Part shown: in pieces, positions 7,829 through 16,168 of the stretch | Layout of the letters: each line of letters opens with the position of its first letter | How positions within the stretch are numbered: the stretch's first letter is position 1 | From: Hyphomicrobiales bacterium | GTDB taxonomy: Bacteria; Pseudomonadota; Alphaproteobacteria; Rhizobiales; Rhizobiaceae | Direction: 5' to 3' | DNA length: 64,000 nt | Assembly (NCBI GenBank): GCA_900467745.1 | Contig: UBQW01000016.1 | Coordinates: 1-64,000 of the forward strand | Notes under the pieces: model-generated | The model's database searches: none | Told to the model about the DNA's origin: nothing | The model's input: only the letters and a program-made list of their open reading frames with translations | Translations under genes and position numbers: made by a program

Positions 7829-9187
7829 ATGGCAAAGCGCAAGGACAAGATCAAGCTCGGCGCATTTCTGTTGTTTACCGGACACCATGTCGCGGCATGG
7901 CGCCACTCGAACGCCTCCGTCGGCACCGGGTTCGAGAACTACGTGGAGCTTGCCAAGCTCGCGGAGCAGGCAAAATTCGATGCAATTTTCCTGGCAGATG
8001 GTGTTGCCGCGCGCATCAAGGATGTCGAAGCGGCAAGCCGCAAGGCCCATAGCGGTGTCTATCCGTTCGAGCCGATCACCCTGTTGTCGGCCTTGTCGTC
8101 AGTTACCCGCAATATCGGGCTGATCGCCACCGCCTCCACCAGTTACTCCGATCCCTATAACCTCGCGCGCCAGTTCGGCTCGCTGGACAGGTTAAGCGGT
8201 GGACGAGCAGGCTGGAACCTGGTGACCTCGTCCGACCCCGACGCGGCGTTCAATTTTGGCCACGAGACGCAGATCCCGCATTCCGAGCGCTACGAGCGGG
8301 CGGAGGAATTTGCCGATGTCGTGGTCGGGCTTTGGGACAGCTGGGAGGACGATGCCTTTGTGCGCGACCGGCAAAGCGGCCGGTACTTCGATCCGGAAAA
8401 GCTGCATCGGTTGAACCATTCTGGCCGCCACTTCAAGGTTCGCGGACCACTCAACATTCCACGCTCGCCGCAGGGACGGCCCGTGGTTGTGCAGGCGGGC
8501 GCATCCGAGCCCGGAAAGGAGCTTGCAGCGCGCACTGCCGAGGCGATTTTTGCGGCCCAGATCACGCTTGAGGAAGCGACCGGCTATTACGCCGACGTCA
8601 AGGGTCGGCTTGCCAAATACGGGCGCTCGCACGACGAGCTGAAGATCCTGCCCGGCATTTTTCCCGTTGTCGGCCGCACGCGGTCGGAGGCCGAGGAGAA
8701 ATTCCAGTCGTTGCAGGACCTTATCCAGCCGGAGGTCGGGCTGAACCTCGTCTCGCAGATGTCGGGTATCGACCTCACGGACTATCCGCTGGATGGCCCG
8801 GTGCCTGATGATCTGCCCGCCACCAATGCCGGCAAGAGCCGCCAGGCGCTGGTCCTGGATCTCGCCCGGCGCGAGAAGCTGACGATCCGCCAGCTCTACC
8901 TTCGCATCGCCGGCGCGCGCGGCCATTGGCAGGTCGTCGGCACGCCTGAAGATATCGCCGATCAACTCGAGGAGCGTTTCGAAAACTACGGCGCAGACGG
9001 CTTCAACATCATGTCGCCGATCATGCCGGGCGGATTGTCGGATTTCATCGAGCTCGTGGTTCCCGAACTGCGCCGACGCGGTCTCTTCCGTCACGAATAT
9101 GAAGGCGCCACGTTGCGCGAAAACCTTGGCCTTAAGCGCCCTGATAACGCCTTTGTTGCCGGCCGCGATGTAGTGGCGGCCGAATAA
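7829..9187 (+). CDS. LLM-class FMN-dependent monooxygenase (NtaA/DszA type)
   Basis: A 452-residue luciferase-like monooxygenase. It has the FDAIFLADG strand, LSGGRAGWNLVTSSDP and GPLNIPRSPQGRPVVVQAGAS, all typical of NtaA/SnaA/DszA. ATG at 7829 is preceded by GAAAGGAT and lies 11 bp after the previous stop; the longer frame upstream overlaps the previous gene. The pairing of a DszC-like gene with an LLM gene is repeated immediately downstream (9639/10856), which suggests two parallel oxidation modules of different specificity in one operon. The reduced flavin would come from a separate reductase such as the gene at 12203. Confidence 0.9.
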   Translation: MAKRKDKIKLGAFLLFTGHHVAAWRHSNASVGTGFENYVELAKLAEQAKFDAIFLADGVAARIKDVEAASRKAHSGVYPFEPITLLSALSSVTRNIGLIATASTSYSDPYNLARQFGSLDRLSGGRAGWNLVTSSDPDAAFNFGHETQIPHSERYERAEEFADVVVGLWDSWEDDAFVRDRQSGRYFDPEKLHRLNHSGRHFKVRGPLNIPRSPQGRPVVVQAGASEPGKELAARTAEAIFAAQITLEEATGYYADVKGRLAKYGRSHDELKILPGIFPVVGRTRSEAEEKFQSLQDLIQPEVGLNLVSQMSGIDLTDYPLDGPVPDDLPATNAGKSRQALVLDLARREKLTIRQLYLRIAGARGHWQVVGTPEDIADQLEERFENYGADGFNIMSPIMPGGLSDFIELVVPELRRRGLFRHEYEGATLRENLGLKRPDNAFVAGRDVVAAE

Positions 9188-9197
9188 GGAGAACCAT

Positions 9198-9539
9198 ATG
9201 AGCCGTGATACGCTGTTCCTCATCGCCCCGGGCTTCGTTGATCCGAAGCAGCCGGGCCAGACCTTCGTCTGCCCCCATTGCAACGCGATCGAGGGGCTGC
9301 TTTCGAGCTTTCCGGAGCTCAGCGGCCGGATTGACGTTCACCGGGTGCCCTTCCCCCGTCCGCGTAGGGATGTGATCGAGGCGGTCGGCGAGGAAAACCA
9401 GTCCTTGCCGGTGCTGGTGCTTGCTGGTGATCCGCCGCCCGATGCCGCGCAATGGGAAGGCAAGTACTTCGTCACGAAGACGGGGCGCATCCTCGAGCTT
9501 CTTGCCGAACGCCATGGCTTTGCGCGCCTGCACGACTGA
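9198..9539 (+). CDS. DUF3088 family thioredoxin-fold-like protein
   Basis: A 113-residue protein recognised as DUF3088, from its opening (S)RDTLFLIAPGFVDP and the CPHC motif at residues 25-28. The CxxC resembles a thioredoxin-fold redox or metal site, and the middle of the protein (LPVLVLAG) could be the cis-Pro strand of such a fold. It lies in the centre of a flavin-monooxygenase operon, between two DszC/LLM modules, with an 11-bp gap to the gene before it. No function is established to my knowledge. A role in thiol, sulfite or metal handling is a guess from context. Confidence 0.8.
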   Translation: MSRDTLFLIAPGFVDPKQPGQTFVCPHCNAIEGLLSSFPELSGRIDVHRVPFPRPRRDVIEAVGEENQSLPVLVLAGDPPPDAAQWEGKYFVTKTGRILELLAERHGFARLHD

Positions 9540-9638
9540 CGTTTTGCGACCCACATAGGGCCGCTGATGTCGGAGGCCCCTCATGACCGATGACAGAAAC
9601 CGATGACAGCCACCTGACGACTGGACGAAGGAACGACG

Positions 9639-10859
9639 ATGACTGTAAAGCCCGCAGGTTTTGAGCCTGCTTTATTGCCGCCTGTGCTTTTCGAACCGGA
9701 CCAATCCGATCCCTATCTGGCAAGGGCCGTTAAACTGCGCGATATCTTCGCAACGGATGCCGTTGAGCGGGATCAGCGTGGCGGGCGTCCCAGCGAGCAG
9801 GTGCGGCTCATCAAGGAGAGCGGTCTCGTCAACCTTCTCATTCCGAAAGAACTCGGTGGCGAGGGACAACCCTACTCGACGGCGCTGCGCATCGTGCGCG
9901 AATTTTCCAAGGTCGACGGCTCGCTCGGTCACCTTTTCGGTTATCATTTCAGCCCGATCCAGAATGCCTTGACAAACGTTGGCGACGAACGCCTGGCGGC
10001 GATTTTGCGACGCTCTGCCAAGGGCCGGTGGTTCTGGGGAAACACCACGAACAGCTTCTCAAAAAGCCTTTTCGGGCGAAAGGTCGAGGGTGGCGTGGTT
10101 TTGAACGGCTATCGTCCCTTTGCGTCCGGCTCTCACGTCGCCGACTACCTGATGGTTGCTTGGGAAGACGAAGAAACCAATGCCCGCAGCTTTGCCTATA
10201 TCCCGGCAGACCGGTCAGGTGTCACGATCGCCGACGACTGGGACGGGATCGGCCAGCGCCAGACCGGCAGTGGCCGTGTCCTCTACAAGGATGTCTCGAT
10301 CACCGATGACGAAATCCTGCCGGAACGGCCGAAGGATGCCATCTCGCTTCTGGCGCCCCAGCAACAGCAGAGCGTCCTCCTCAATGTCTTCATCGGCACC
10401 GCGCAGGGTGCTCTTATTGCGGCACGAGACTATACCATCACGAAATCGCGCCCCTGGATCTACTCCGGTGTCGATCGCCATTTAGACGATCCGTGGATCA
10501 AGCGGCAATATGGCGAGCTGTGGGTTAAGGTGCAGGCCGCAACAGCGCTTGCCGATCGTGCGGCCGCGGCCATCGACGCCGCCTACGCCCGAGGGCGGGC
10601 ACTGACCGTCGAAGAGCGCGGCGAAACTGCAATTGCCGTCGCCTCGGCCAATGTCCTGGCCGGCAAAGTCGCACTTGAGGTGACCAGCGAGATATTCGAG
10701 GTGATGGGAGCACGCTCGGCGGTACGGGCTTATGGTTTCGATCGCTTCTGGCGAAACGTTCGCATTCACACGCTTCACAATCCGGCCGAGTACAAGACCC
10801 GCAATGTCGGTTCATGGTTCCTCACCGGAGATTATCCTGAGCCGGGTGTCTTCCAATGA
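9639..10859 (+). CDS. DszC-like acyl-CoA-dehydrogenase-fold monooxygenase
   Basis: A 406-residue paralogue of the product at 6639, with DDWDGIGQRQTGSG and FWRNVRIHTLHNPAEYK in the same places. The N-terminal 20 residues are longer and proline-rich. ATG at 9639 follows GAAGGAACGACG, giving a good ribosome site. It is coupled by an ATGA overlap to the LLM monooxygenase at 10856. The 99 bp upstream hold no gene. The DszC-type assignment rests on the motif set; acyl-CoA dehydrogenase activity is unlikely, because the proven members of this branch are monooxygenases. Confidence 0.9.
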   Translation: MTVKPAGFEPALLPPVLFEPDQSDPYLARAVKLRDIFATDAVERDQRGGRPSEQVRLIKESGLVNLLIPKELGGEGQPYSTALRIVREFSKVDGSLGHLFGYHFSPIQNALTNVGDERLAAILRRSAKGRWFWGNTTNSFSKSLFGRKVEGGVVLNGYRPFASGSHVADYLMVAWEDEETNARSFAYIPADRSGVTIADDWDGIGQRQTGSGRVLYKDVSITDDEILPERPKDAISLLAPQQQQSVLLNVFIGTAQGALIAARDYTITKSRPWIYSGVDRHLDDPWIKRQYGELWVKVQAATALADRAAAAIDAAYARGRALTVEERGETAIAVASANVLAGKVALEVTSEIFEVMGARSAVRAYGFDRFWRNVRIHTLHNPAEYKTRNVGSWFLTGDYPEPGVFQ

Positions 10860-12181
10860 GCCGGCGACAGTTGCATCTCAACGTCAACATCCTCCACTCC
10901 GGCTTTTCACCGGCGGCCTGGCGGATGGAAGGCAGCGATCCCCGTGCTTCCTTCGACATCAATCACTACATCAAGGTGGCAAAGATCGCCGAACAAGGCA
11001 CGTTCGATGCCGTTTTCCTGGCGGACCAGGCAGCCATTTCCGACCGCATCGACTTCCGGCCACTGACGTCGCTGGAGCCGACCATCGTACTTGCCCTGAT
11101 AGCTGCCAATACCGACAGGATAGGACTGATCGGCACGGTATCCACAACCTATAATGAGCCCTATAACATCGCCAGGCGCTTTGCGACGCTCGATCATGCC
11201 AGCGGCGGGCGAGCGGGGTGGAACATCGTGACCAGCGCAGACCTGGCGCAAAGCAGAAACTTCGGCCTTGAAAAGCCTGTTGCGCATCAAAGTCGCTATG
11301 AGAGAGCGGGCGAATTCACAGCTGTCGTGAAGGCGCTCTGGGACAGTTTTGAAGACGAGGCGTTCGTCGGCGACGTCGTAACGGGTCGTTTTGTCGATAC
11401 CGACCGTGTCCATCCGATTGCTCACACAGGCCGGCACTTTTCGGTGCACGGGCCGCACAATATTCCGCGCCCACCGCAGGGACATCCGGTTTTAGTGCAG
11501 GCGGGCGGATCGGACGACGGACGCGACCTCGCCGCAGCGCACGCCGAGGCGGTTTTTTCCGCCTCACAATCCTTTGACGAGGCTTTGAGTTACGCAAGGG
11601 ACCTGCGCCGTCGTGCGGTTCGTTACGGTCGGACCGACGATGCGATACTGGTCCTTGCCGGCCTTGCCACCATCATCGGCAGCACCGAGGCCGAAGCCAG
11701 GCGCAGGCAGGAAGAGCTGCAGGACCTGATCCCTTTGGAATACAGCCTTGCGCGACTGGCCGGGGTTCTGCAGGTCGATCAAAAGCGGCTCGACCTCGAA
11801 AAGCCGTTGCCCGATGATATTGCGCTGCCTGCCGATGGCGGGCATACGTTCTTTCGTGCAACGCTTTCGCTGGCGCAGCGCAAGGGACTGACCGTTCGCG
11901 GTCTTATCCGGGCGCTCAATGGCGGAACCGGACATCGTACGATCGTCGGCACACCTGCTGCCATTGCCGATGACATCGAGACCTGGTTCAGCGCCGGAGC
12001 GGCGGATGGTTTCAATCTGATGCCCGACGTGCTGCCGCACGGGCTCGAGGTTTTCATCGACGAGGTGGTGCCAATCCTGCGCCGGCGCGGCCTTTTCAGG
12101 CGCGAATATACCGGCCGCACGCTGCGCGAACACCTTGGCCTGTCGCGTCCACACAATCCCTACGCCAGTGCTGCGGAATGA
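10856..12181 (+). CDS. LLM-class FMN-dependent monooxygenase (NtaA/DszA type)
   Basis: A 441-residue luciferase-like monooxygenase with FDAVFLADQA, SGGRAGWNIVTSAD and GPHNIPRPPQGHPVLVQAGGS. It is translationally coupled to the preceding DszC-like gene. The C terminus RRGLFRREYTGRTLREHLGL is shared with the 7829 product, which supports a module duplication. It probably oxidises the product of, or a related substrate to, its DszC-like partner. FMNH2 must be delivered by a reductase, for which the next gene is the best candidate. Confidence 0.9.
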   Translation: MSRRQLHLNVNILHSGFSPAAWRMEGSDPRASFDINHYIKVAKIAEQGTFDAVFLADQAAISDRIDFRPLTSLEPTIVLALIAANTDRIGLIGTVSTTYNEPYNIARRFATLDHASGGRAGWNIVTSADLAQSRNFGLEKPVAHQSRYERAGEFTAVVKALWDSFEDEAFVGDVVTGRFVDTDRVHPIAHTGRHFSVHGPHNIPRPPQGHPVLVQAGGSDDGRDLAAAHAEAVFSASQSFDEALSYARDLRRRAVRYGRTDDAILVLAGLATIIGSTEAEARRRQEELQDLIPLEYSLARLAGVLQVDQKRLDLEKPLPDDIALPADGGHTFFRATLSLAQRKGLTVRGLIRALNGGTGHRTIVGTPAAIADDIETWFSAGAADGFNLMPDVLPHGLEVFIDEVVPILRRRGLFRREYTGRTLREHLGLSRPHNPYASAAE

Positions 12182-12202
12182 CGAGAAGGAAAGGACAGCC
12201 CG

Positions 12203-13051
12203 ATGACGCCAACGCTTGCAACCAGGTCAACCGACCTTGATCGCCTTGAGGCACTTTCTTTCCAGCGCTACCGGCAGACACAGCAGATCGGTAGCATATG
12301 GAACGAGACCGTCGACACGCTTCTTGCTCACCGCAGCGTGCGCAGCTATCTGCCGACCCCTGTTCCGCAAGGCGCGGTCGAGCTCGCCGTTGCCGCCGCT
12401 CAGTCGGCTGCCAGTTCGTCCAACCTCCAGGCATGGAGTGTCGTTGTCGTAGAGGACAAGGATCGCCAGGACAGGCTGAACGCGGTTTCTGGACAACAGC
12501 GCCAGATTGCCGAGGCACCTCTTTTCCTTGTCTGGCTCGCCGATCTCGCCCGGCCCCGTGCGATCGCAACACAAGGTGGCTCGGCGTCGGAAGGTCTCGA
12601 TTACACAGAAAGTTTTCTGCTCGGAGTGATCGATGCAGCCCTTGCGGCCCAAAGTGCGGTCGTTGCCCTTGAATCGCTTGGGCTTGGTACCTGCTATATC
12701 GGTGCCATCCGTAACGATCCCGAGACGGTCGCCCGCGAGCTTGGCCTGCCCGAAGGCGTCTTCCCGGTCTTCGGCCTGACTGTCGGCTTTCCTGATCCCG
12801 CGCGGCCAGCAGACGTAAAGCCACGCCTGCCGCAGTCGACGATCCTGCACCGCGAACGTTATTCGGATGAGACACGCAAGAAAGATCTTGCGCACTACAA
12901 CGAGGTACTGAGACGCTTTCAGGCAGAACAGGCCATGCCGTCGATCGACTGGACGGATCAGGTTCGCAACCGCATCGGCACGGTAGAGGCGCTGAAGGGC
13001 AGGCATGTACTGGCAGCGGTTGCGCGAAGGCTGGGCTTTGCACTGCGATAG
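12203..13051 (+). CDS. Nitroreductase-family NAD(P)H:flavin oxidoreductase
   Basis: A 282-residue protein of the nitroreductase (NfsA/Frp-like) family. It has the HRSVRSY flavin-binding start (about residue 47), the SAASSSNLQAW segment, and GLGTCYIGAIRNDPE followed by FGLTVGFPD. These enzymes bind FMN and transfer hydride from NAD(P)H to quinones, nitro groups or free flavin. As the last gene of an operon with two LLM and two DszC-like monooxygenases, it is the best candidate to make the FMNH2 they need; that role is inferred. It converges with the LysR gene at 13089. Confidence 0.88.
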   Translation: MTPTLATRSTDLDRLEALSFQRYRQTQQIGSIWNETVDTLLAHRSVRSYLPTPVPQGAVELAVAAAQSAASSSNLQAWSVVVVEDKDRQDRLNAVSGQQRQIAEAPLFLVWLADLARPRAIATQGGSASEGLDYTESFLLGVIDAALAAQSAVVALESLGLGTCYIGAIRNDPETVARELGLPEGVFPVFGLTVGFPDPARPADVKPRLPQSTILHRERYSDETRKKDLAHYNEVLRRFQAEQAMPSIDWTDQVRNRIGTVEALKGRHVLAAVARRLGFALR

Positions 13052-13088
13052 CGTGGCAATCTGGCAGGGCCGAGCTCCAACGATCGAG

Positions 13089-14099
13089 TTACTCTGCCGC
13101 CATCATATCAGCTGCGGGTTGGATGCGCCGCGCAGTGATCTCATCCATTGTCTGAAGCGCACGGGCTTCAGCAAGCAGCCACTGGCGGAAGAGATCGACG
13201 CGCATCGAGCGTGCCGAATGTGCTGTGGTTGCGAAGAAGTAAGAGGAGCTGACGGCTTGCGGCACGCCGAAAGGGCTGACCAGCCGTCCGGCGCGAATAT
13301 CTGCCTCCGCCAGCCTGATCTTGCCGAGCCCGAGCCCCTGCCCGGCCAACGCTGCATCAAGCACCAGAGACGACTGGTTGAGCCGGAACCCACCCTGGGA
13401 CTGAGGATGGCTTAGCCCGGCCGCGCGCAGCCATCCGGCCCAGTCCGGACAGGAATGATCATGCTCAGCACCTTCCTCATGCAAAAGCGCAACGCCTTTG
13501 ACTGCCTCCGGATTGCCCCATAATCCATTCGTATCGGCAAATTCTGCACTGCAGAGCGGCAGCACGGCTTCTGAAAAAAGATGATCGACGACGAGCCCGG
13601 GGTAAGGTCCGCTGCCGTAGCGAATGACGCAATCTGCTTCGCCGGCCTCGAGGTTTATCAGCTGGGTCGATGCATCGACCAGGATCTGCAGCCCCGGAGC
13701 AGCGCGCCGCAGCGCGTCAAGTCGCGGGATCAGCCACTTGCTGGCAAAGGATGGGGCGACCGACACGCGGATCGGCTGGTCATCCGAACTCTCCACGAAC
13801 TGGGCCATGGCGGCGAGGACCGCGTCGAAAGCGCCGGTCAATCCGGGCATGAGAGCGAGCCCGGCTGGTGTCAGATGCAACTGGCCACGCACCCGATTAA
13901 AAAGCGGCTGGCCGAGGTAATCCTCCAGCAGACGGATCTGTTGGCCAACCGCTGCCGAGGTTACATGCAATTCTTCGGCAGCGCGAACGAAATTCAGGTG
14001 CCTTGCGGTGGCGACAAACGCCCGCAATGACGTCAGCGGAGGCAGCCGCGCAAGTGTCGGCTGAATTGCTTTTCTACGGGTGTCGGCAAACGTGCTCAT
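13089..14099 (-). CDS. LysR-family transcriptional regulator (GcvA-like)
   Basis: A 336-residue LysR-type regulator. The winged HTH lies at about residues 20-75, including AAEELHVTSAAVGQQIRLLE, and is followed by a type 2 periplasmic-binding-like effector domain. The pattern SAAVGQQIRxLE and the later VIRYGSGPYPGL are typical of the GcvA subgroup. ATG at 14099 is chosen; the longer frame would start with TTG at 14117. It sits between the nitroreductase operon and the divergent binding-protein gene at 14483, and so probably regulates one or both in response to sulfur supply or a substrate. Confidence 0.9.
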   Translation of the reverse strand: MSTFADTRRKAIQPTLARLPPLTSLRAFVATARHLNFVRAAEELHVTSAAVGQQIRLLEDYLGQPLFNRVRGQLHLTPAGLALMPGLTGAFDAVLAAMAQFVESSDDQPIRVSVAPSFASKWLIPRLDALRRAAPGLQILVDASTQLINLEAGEADCVIRYGSGPYPGLVVDHLFSEAVLPLCSAEFADTNGLWGNPEAVKGVALLHEEGAEHDHSCPDWAGWLRAAGLSHPQSQGGFRLNQSSLVLDAALAGQGLGLGKIRLAEADIRAGRLVSPFGVPQAVSSSYFFATTAHSARSMRVDLFRQWLLAEARALQTMDEITARRIQPAADMMAAE

Positions 14100-14482
14100 G
14101 AGACGATTGCACCACAAACGCGCCCATGAAGACGAGAGCCGCCTTTTCGTGCGAACGGGCCCGAGGGAACATTTTCTTGCGCGACGAGCGGCAATCGGAG
14201 ATGCAAAAACTCATTTTCTGAAATTGTCTATATTTTTAGTAGAGTAAAGATCTGCCGTCACTGAAGACGCATTTGTCGGCGTTTCCGCCGATACCCTTTC
14301 CGGAAACCCTCATCGACGCTTTGAACGACGGTTTCAACGAGGAATAGTCGAGAACCCCTCACGCGAAGATTTCCTTTCGCGGGTGGCTAGAAAAACATTC
14401 TTCCGGTTTTGAACTGCCCTGCCCGATGATCACAGGTGACGACGCTTCGACAGAGGCGTCAATCGTCATTCAGGGGGTACTC
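14100..14482. promoter_or_regulatory. Divergent LysR / binding-protein promoter region
   Basis: A 383-bp gap without genes. It is AT-rich around 14205-14250, where promoter elements are likely. Near 14362-14381 it holds an inverted repeat CGCGAA-N8-TTCGCG, which could be an operator or an RNA hairpin in the leader of the binding-protein gene. LysR proteins usually bind T-N11-A sites in such divergent regions, but I cannot name one with confidence. Confidence 0.4.
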
Positions 14483-16099
14483 ATGAATATCAGCAGACGC
14501 CAACTTAATACGCTTCTCGCCGCCACTGGGCTCATCTCGCTCCTGCCGCTCAGGGCCTTCGCCGACACCGGGACACCTGCAAAGGGTGGTACCTTGAATT
14601 TCATCGTCGAGCCAGAGCCGCCGACGATCCTGACGCTCGCCCACACGGCTGGCGGCACGCAAAAGATCAGTCCGAAGATCACCGAAGGTCTGCTGACCTA
14701 CGATTTCGACCTGACGCCGAAGCCGCAGCTGGCGACGGAATGGTCGATCAGCGACGACGGCCTGACTTATACTTTCAAGCTTCGAGCCAATGTGAAGTGG
14801 CATGACGGTAGACCCTTTACTTCGGATGACGTCGCCTTTTCGATCGAGCTCTTGAAGCAGGTTCACCCGCGCGGTCGCGGCACATTTGCCAATGTCACCA
14901 AGATCGAGACACCCGATCCGCTGACTGCCGTGATCCGGCTTTCCAAACCGGCCCCTTATCTTCTCAGCGCGCTATATGGCGCGGAATCACCGATCGTGCC
15001 AAAGCATGTCTATGATGGCGTTGCGATTGCTGACGTCCCGACCAATGCCAACGGCAGCGCGCCGATCGGTACCGGTCCCTTTGTCTTCAAGGAGTGGGTG
15101 CGTGGATCGCATATCATCCTTGAGCGCAATCCTGATTACTGGGATGGCGGCAAGCCCTATCTCGACCAGATCATCGTGCGCTTCGTACCTGATGGTGCAG
15201 CGCGTGCGGCAGGTTTCGAGACGGGCGAATTCGATATCGGTGGAGACAATCCGATCCCGTTGAGTGATCTGGAGCGCGTCAAGGCGCTTCCCAATATCGG
15301 CGTTGATTCACGCGGCTACGAGACCAAGGGCGACCAGACGCAGTTGATCTTCAATCTCGACAACGAGTATCTGAAGAACGTTGCGGTTCGTCGCGCGATT
15401 GCTCACGCAATCGACCTCGACGTCATCTTGAATACAGTCTGGTATGGTTATGGCCACGTGTCGCCGACCCCGATCAGTACCTTCCTGCCGCGCTATCTCG
15501 ACAAATCGATCAAGCCCTACGCGTTCGATCTGAAGGCTGCCGAGGCGTTGCTCGACGAGGCCGGATACAAGCGCGGAGCAGATGGCGTGCGCTTCAACCT
15601 GCGGCTTACCCACAATTCCTACAATGAGGGTTTCAAGCGGGTCGCCGAATATCTGAAGCAGAACCTCACGCGCATCGGTATCAACGCCACAATCGAAAGC
15701 TACGACTTTTCGACCTACATCAAGAAGGTCTACACCGACCGTGCCTTCGACGTGACGGCAGAGTATCTGGGCAACCAGTTCGACCCAACGCTTGGCGTGC
15801 AGCGCATCTACTGGTCGAAGAACTTCAAGCTCGGCCTGCCTTTTTCGAACGCCAGCCACTACGCCAATCCGCAGGTGGACAAGCTGCTGGAGGCCGCATC
15901 GATCGAGATCGACGACGCCAAGCGCAAGGAGCAATTCTTTGCCTTCCAGAAGATCGTCGCCGACGAGGTGCCGGTGGTAAACCTGATTGCGCTCGAAAAC
16001 GTCACGGTGTTCAACAAGCGGGTCAAGGATCACACGATCGGGGCCGAGGGTGTCCAGTCCAACTTTGCCGATGTCTATATCAAGGACGGCGAAGGCTGA
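14483..16099 (+). CDS. ABC transporter substrate-binding protein, family 5
   Basis: A 538-residue family 5 periplasmic binding protein with an ISRRQLNTL twin-arginine-like signal and a probable cleavage after AFA. It shares KGGTLNF, WSISDDGLTYTFKL, KWHDG and PIGTGPFVFKEWVRGSH with the paralogues at 4676 and 24404. The start at 14483 follows a CAGGGGG ribosome site; the longer frame begins with an unsupported ATG. It is transcribed alone and ends in a strong terminator. No permease is adjacent, so it probably docks on the DppBCDF-like transporter of this island. Confidence 0.92.
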   Translation: MNISRRQLNTLLAATGLISLLPLRAFADTGTPAKGGTLNFIVEPEPPTILTLAHTAGGTQKISPKITEGLLTYDFDLTPKPQLATEWSISDDGLTYTFKLRANVKWHDGRPFTSDDVAFSIELLKQVHPRGRGTFANVTKIETPDPLTAVIRLSKPAPYLLSALYGAESPIVPKHVYDGVAIADVPTNANGSAPIGTGPFVFKEWVRGSHIILERNPDYWDGGKPYLDQIIVRFVPDGAARAAGFETGEFDIGGDNPIPLSDLERVKALPNIGVDSRGYETKGDQTQLIFNLDNEYLKNVAVRRAIAHAIDLDVILNTVWYGYGHVSPTPISTFLPRYLDKSIKPYAFDLKAAEALLDEAGYKRGADGVRFNLRLTHNSYNEGFKRVAEYLKQNLTRIGINATIESYDFSTYIKKVYTDRAFDVTAEYLGNQFDPTLGVQRIYWSKNFKLGLPFSNASHYANPQVDKLLEAASIEIDDAKRKEQFFAFQKIVADEVPVVNLIALENVTVFNKRVKDHTIGAEGVQSNFADVYIKDGEG

Positions 16100-16124
16100 G
16101 CGGCTCCTGTAAAGCCTGAATGAC

Positions 16125-16155
16125 AAAGGGGCGCCGTCGGGCGCCCCTCTTTCGT
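16125..16155 (+). terminator. Rho-independent terminator
   Basis: A perfect 8-bp stem, GGGGCGCC / GGCGCCCC (16128-16135 and 16140-16147), encloses a GTCG loop, with AAA before it and TCTTTCGTTT after it. It lies between two converging genes and could end transcription from both sides. Confidence 0.85.
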
Positions 16156-16168
16156 TTCAGCTGCCGGG

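Noticed and set aside
8192..9283. 363-residue minus-strand ORF
   Set aside because: Antisense of the LLM monooxygenase at 7829.
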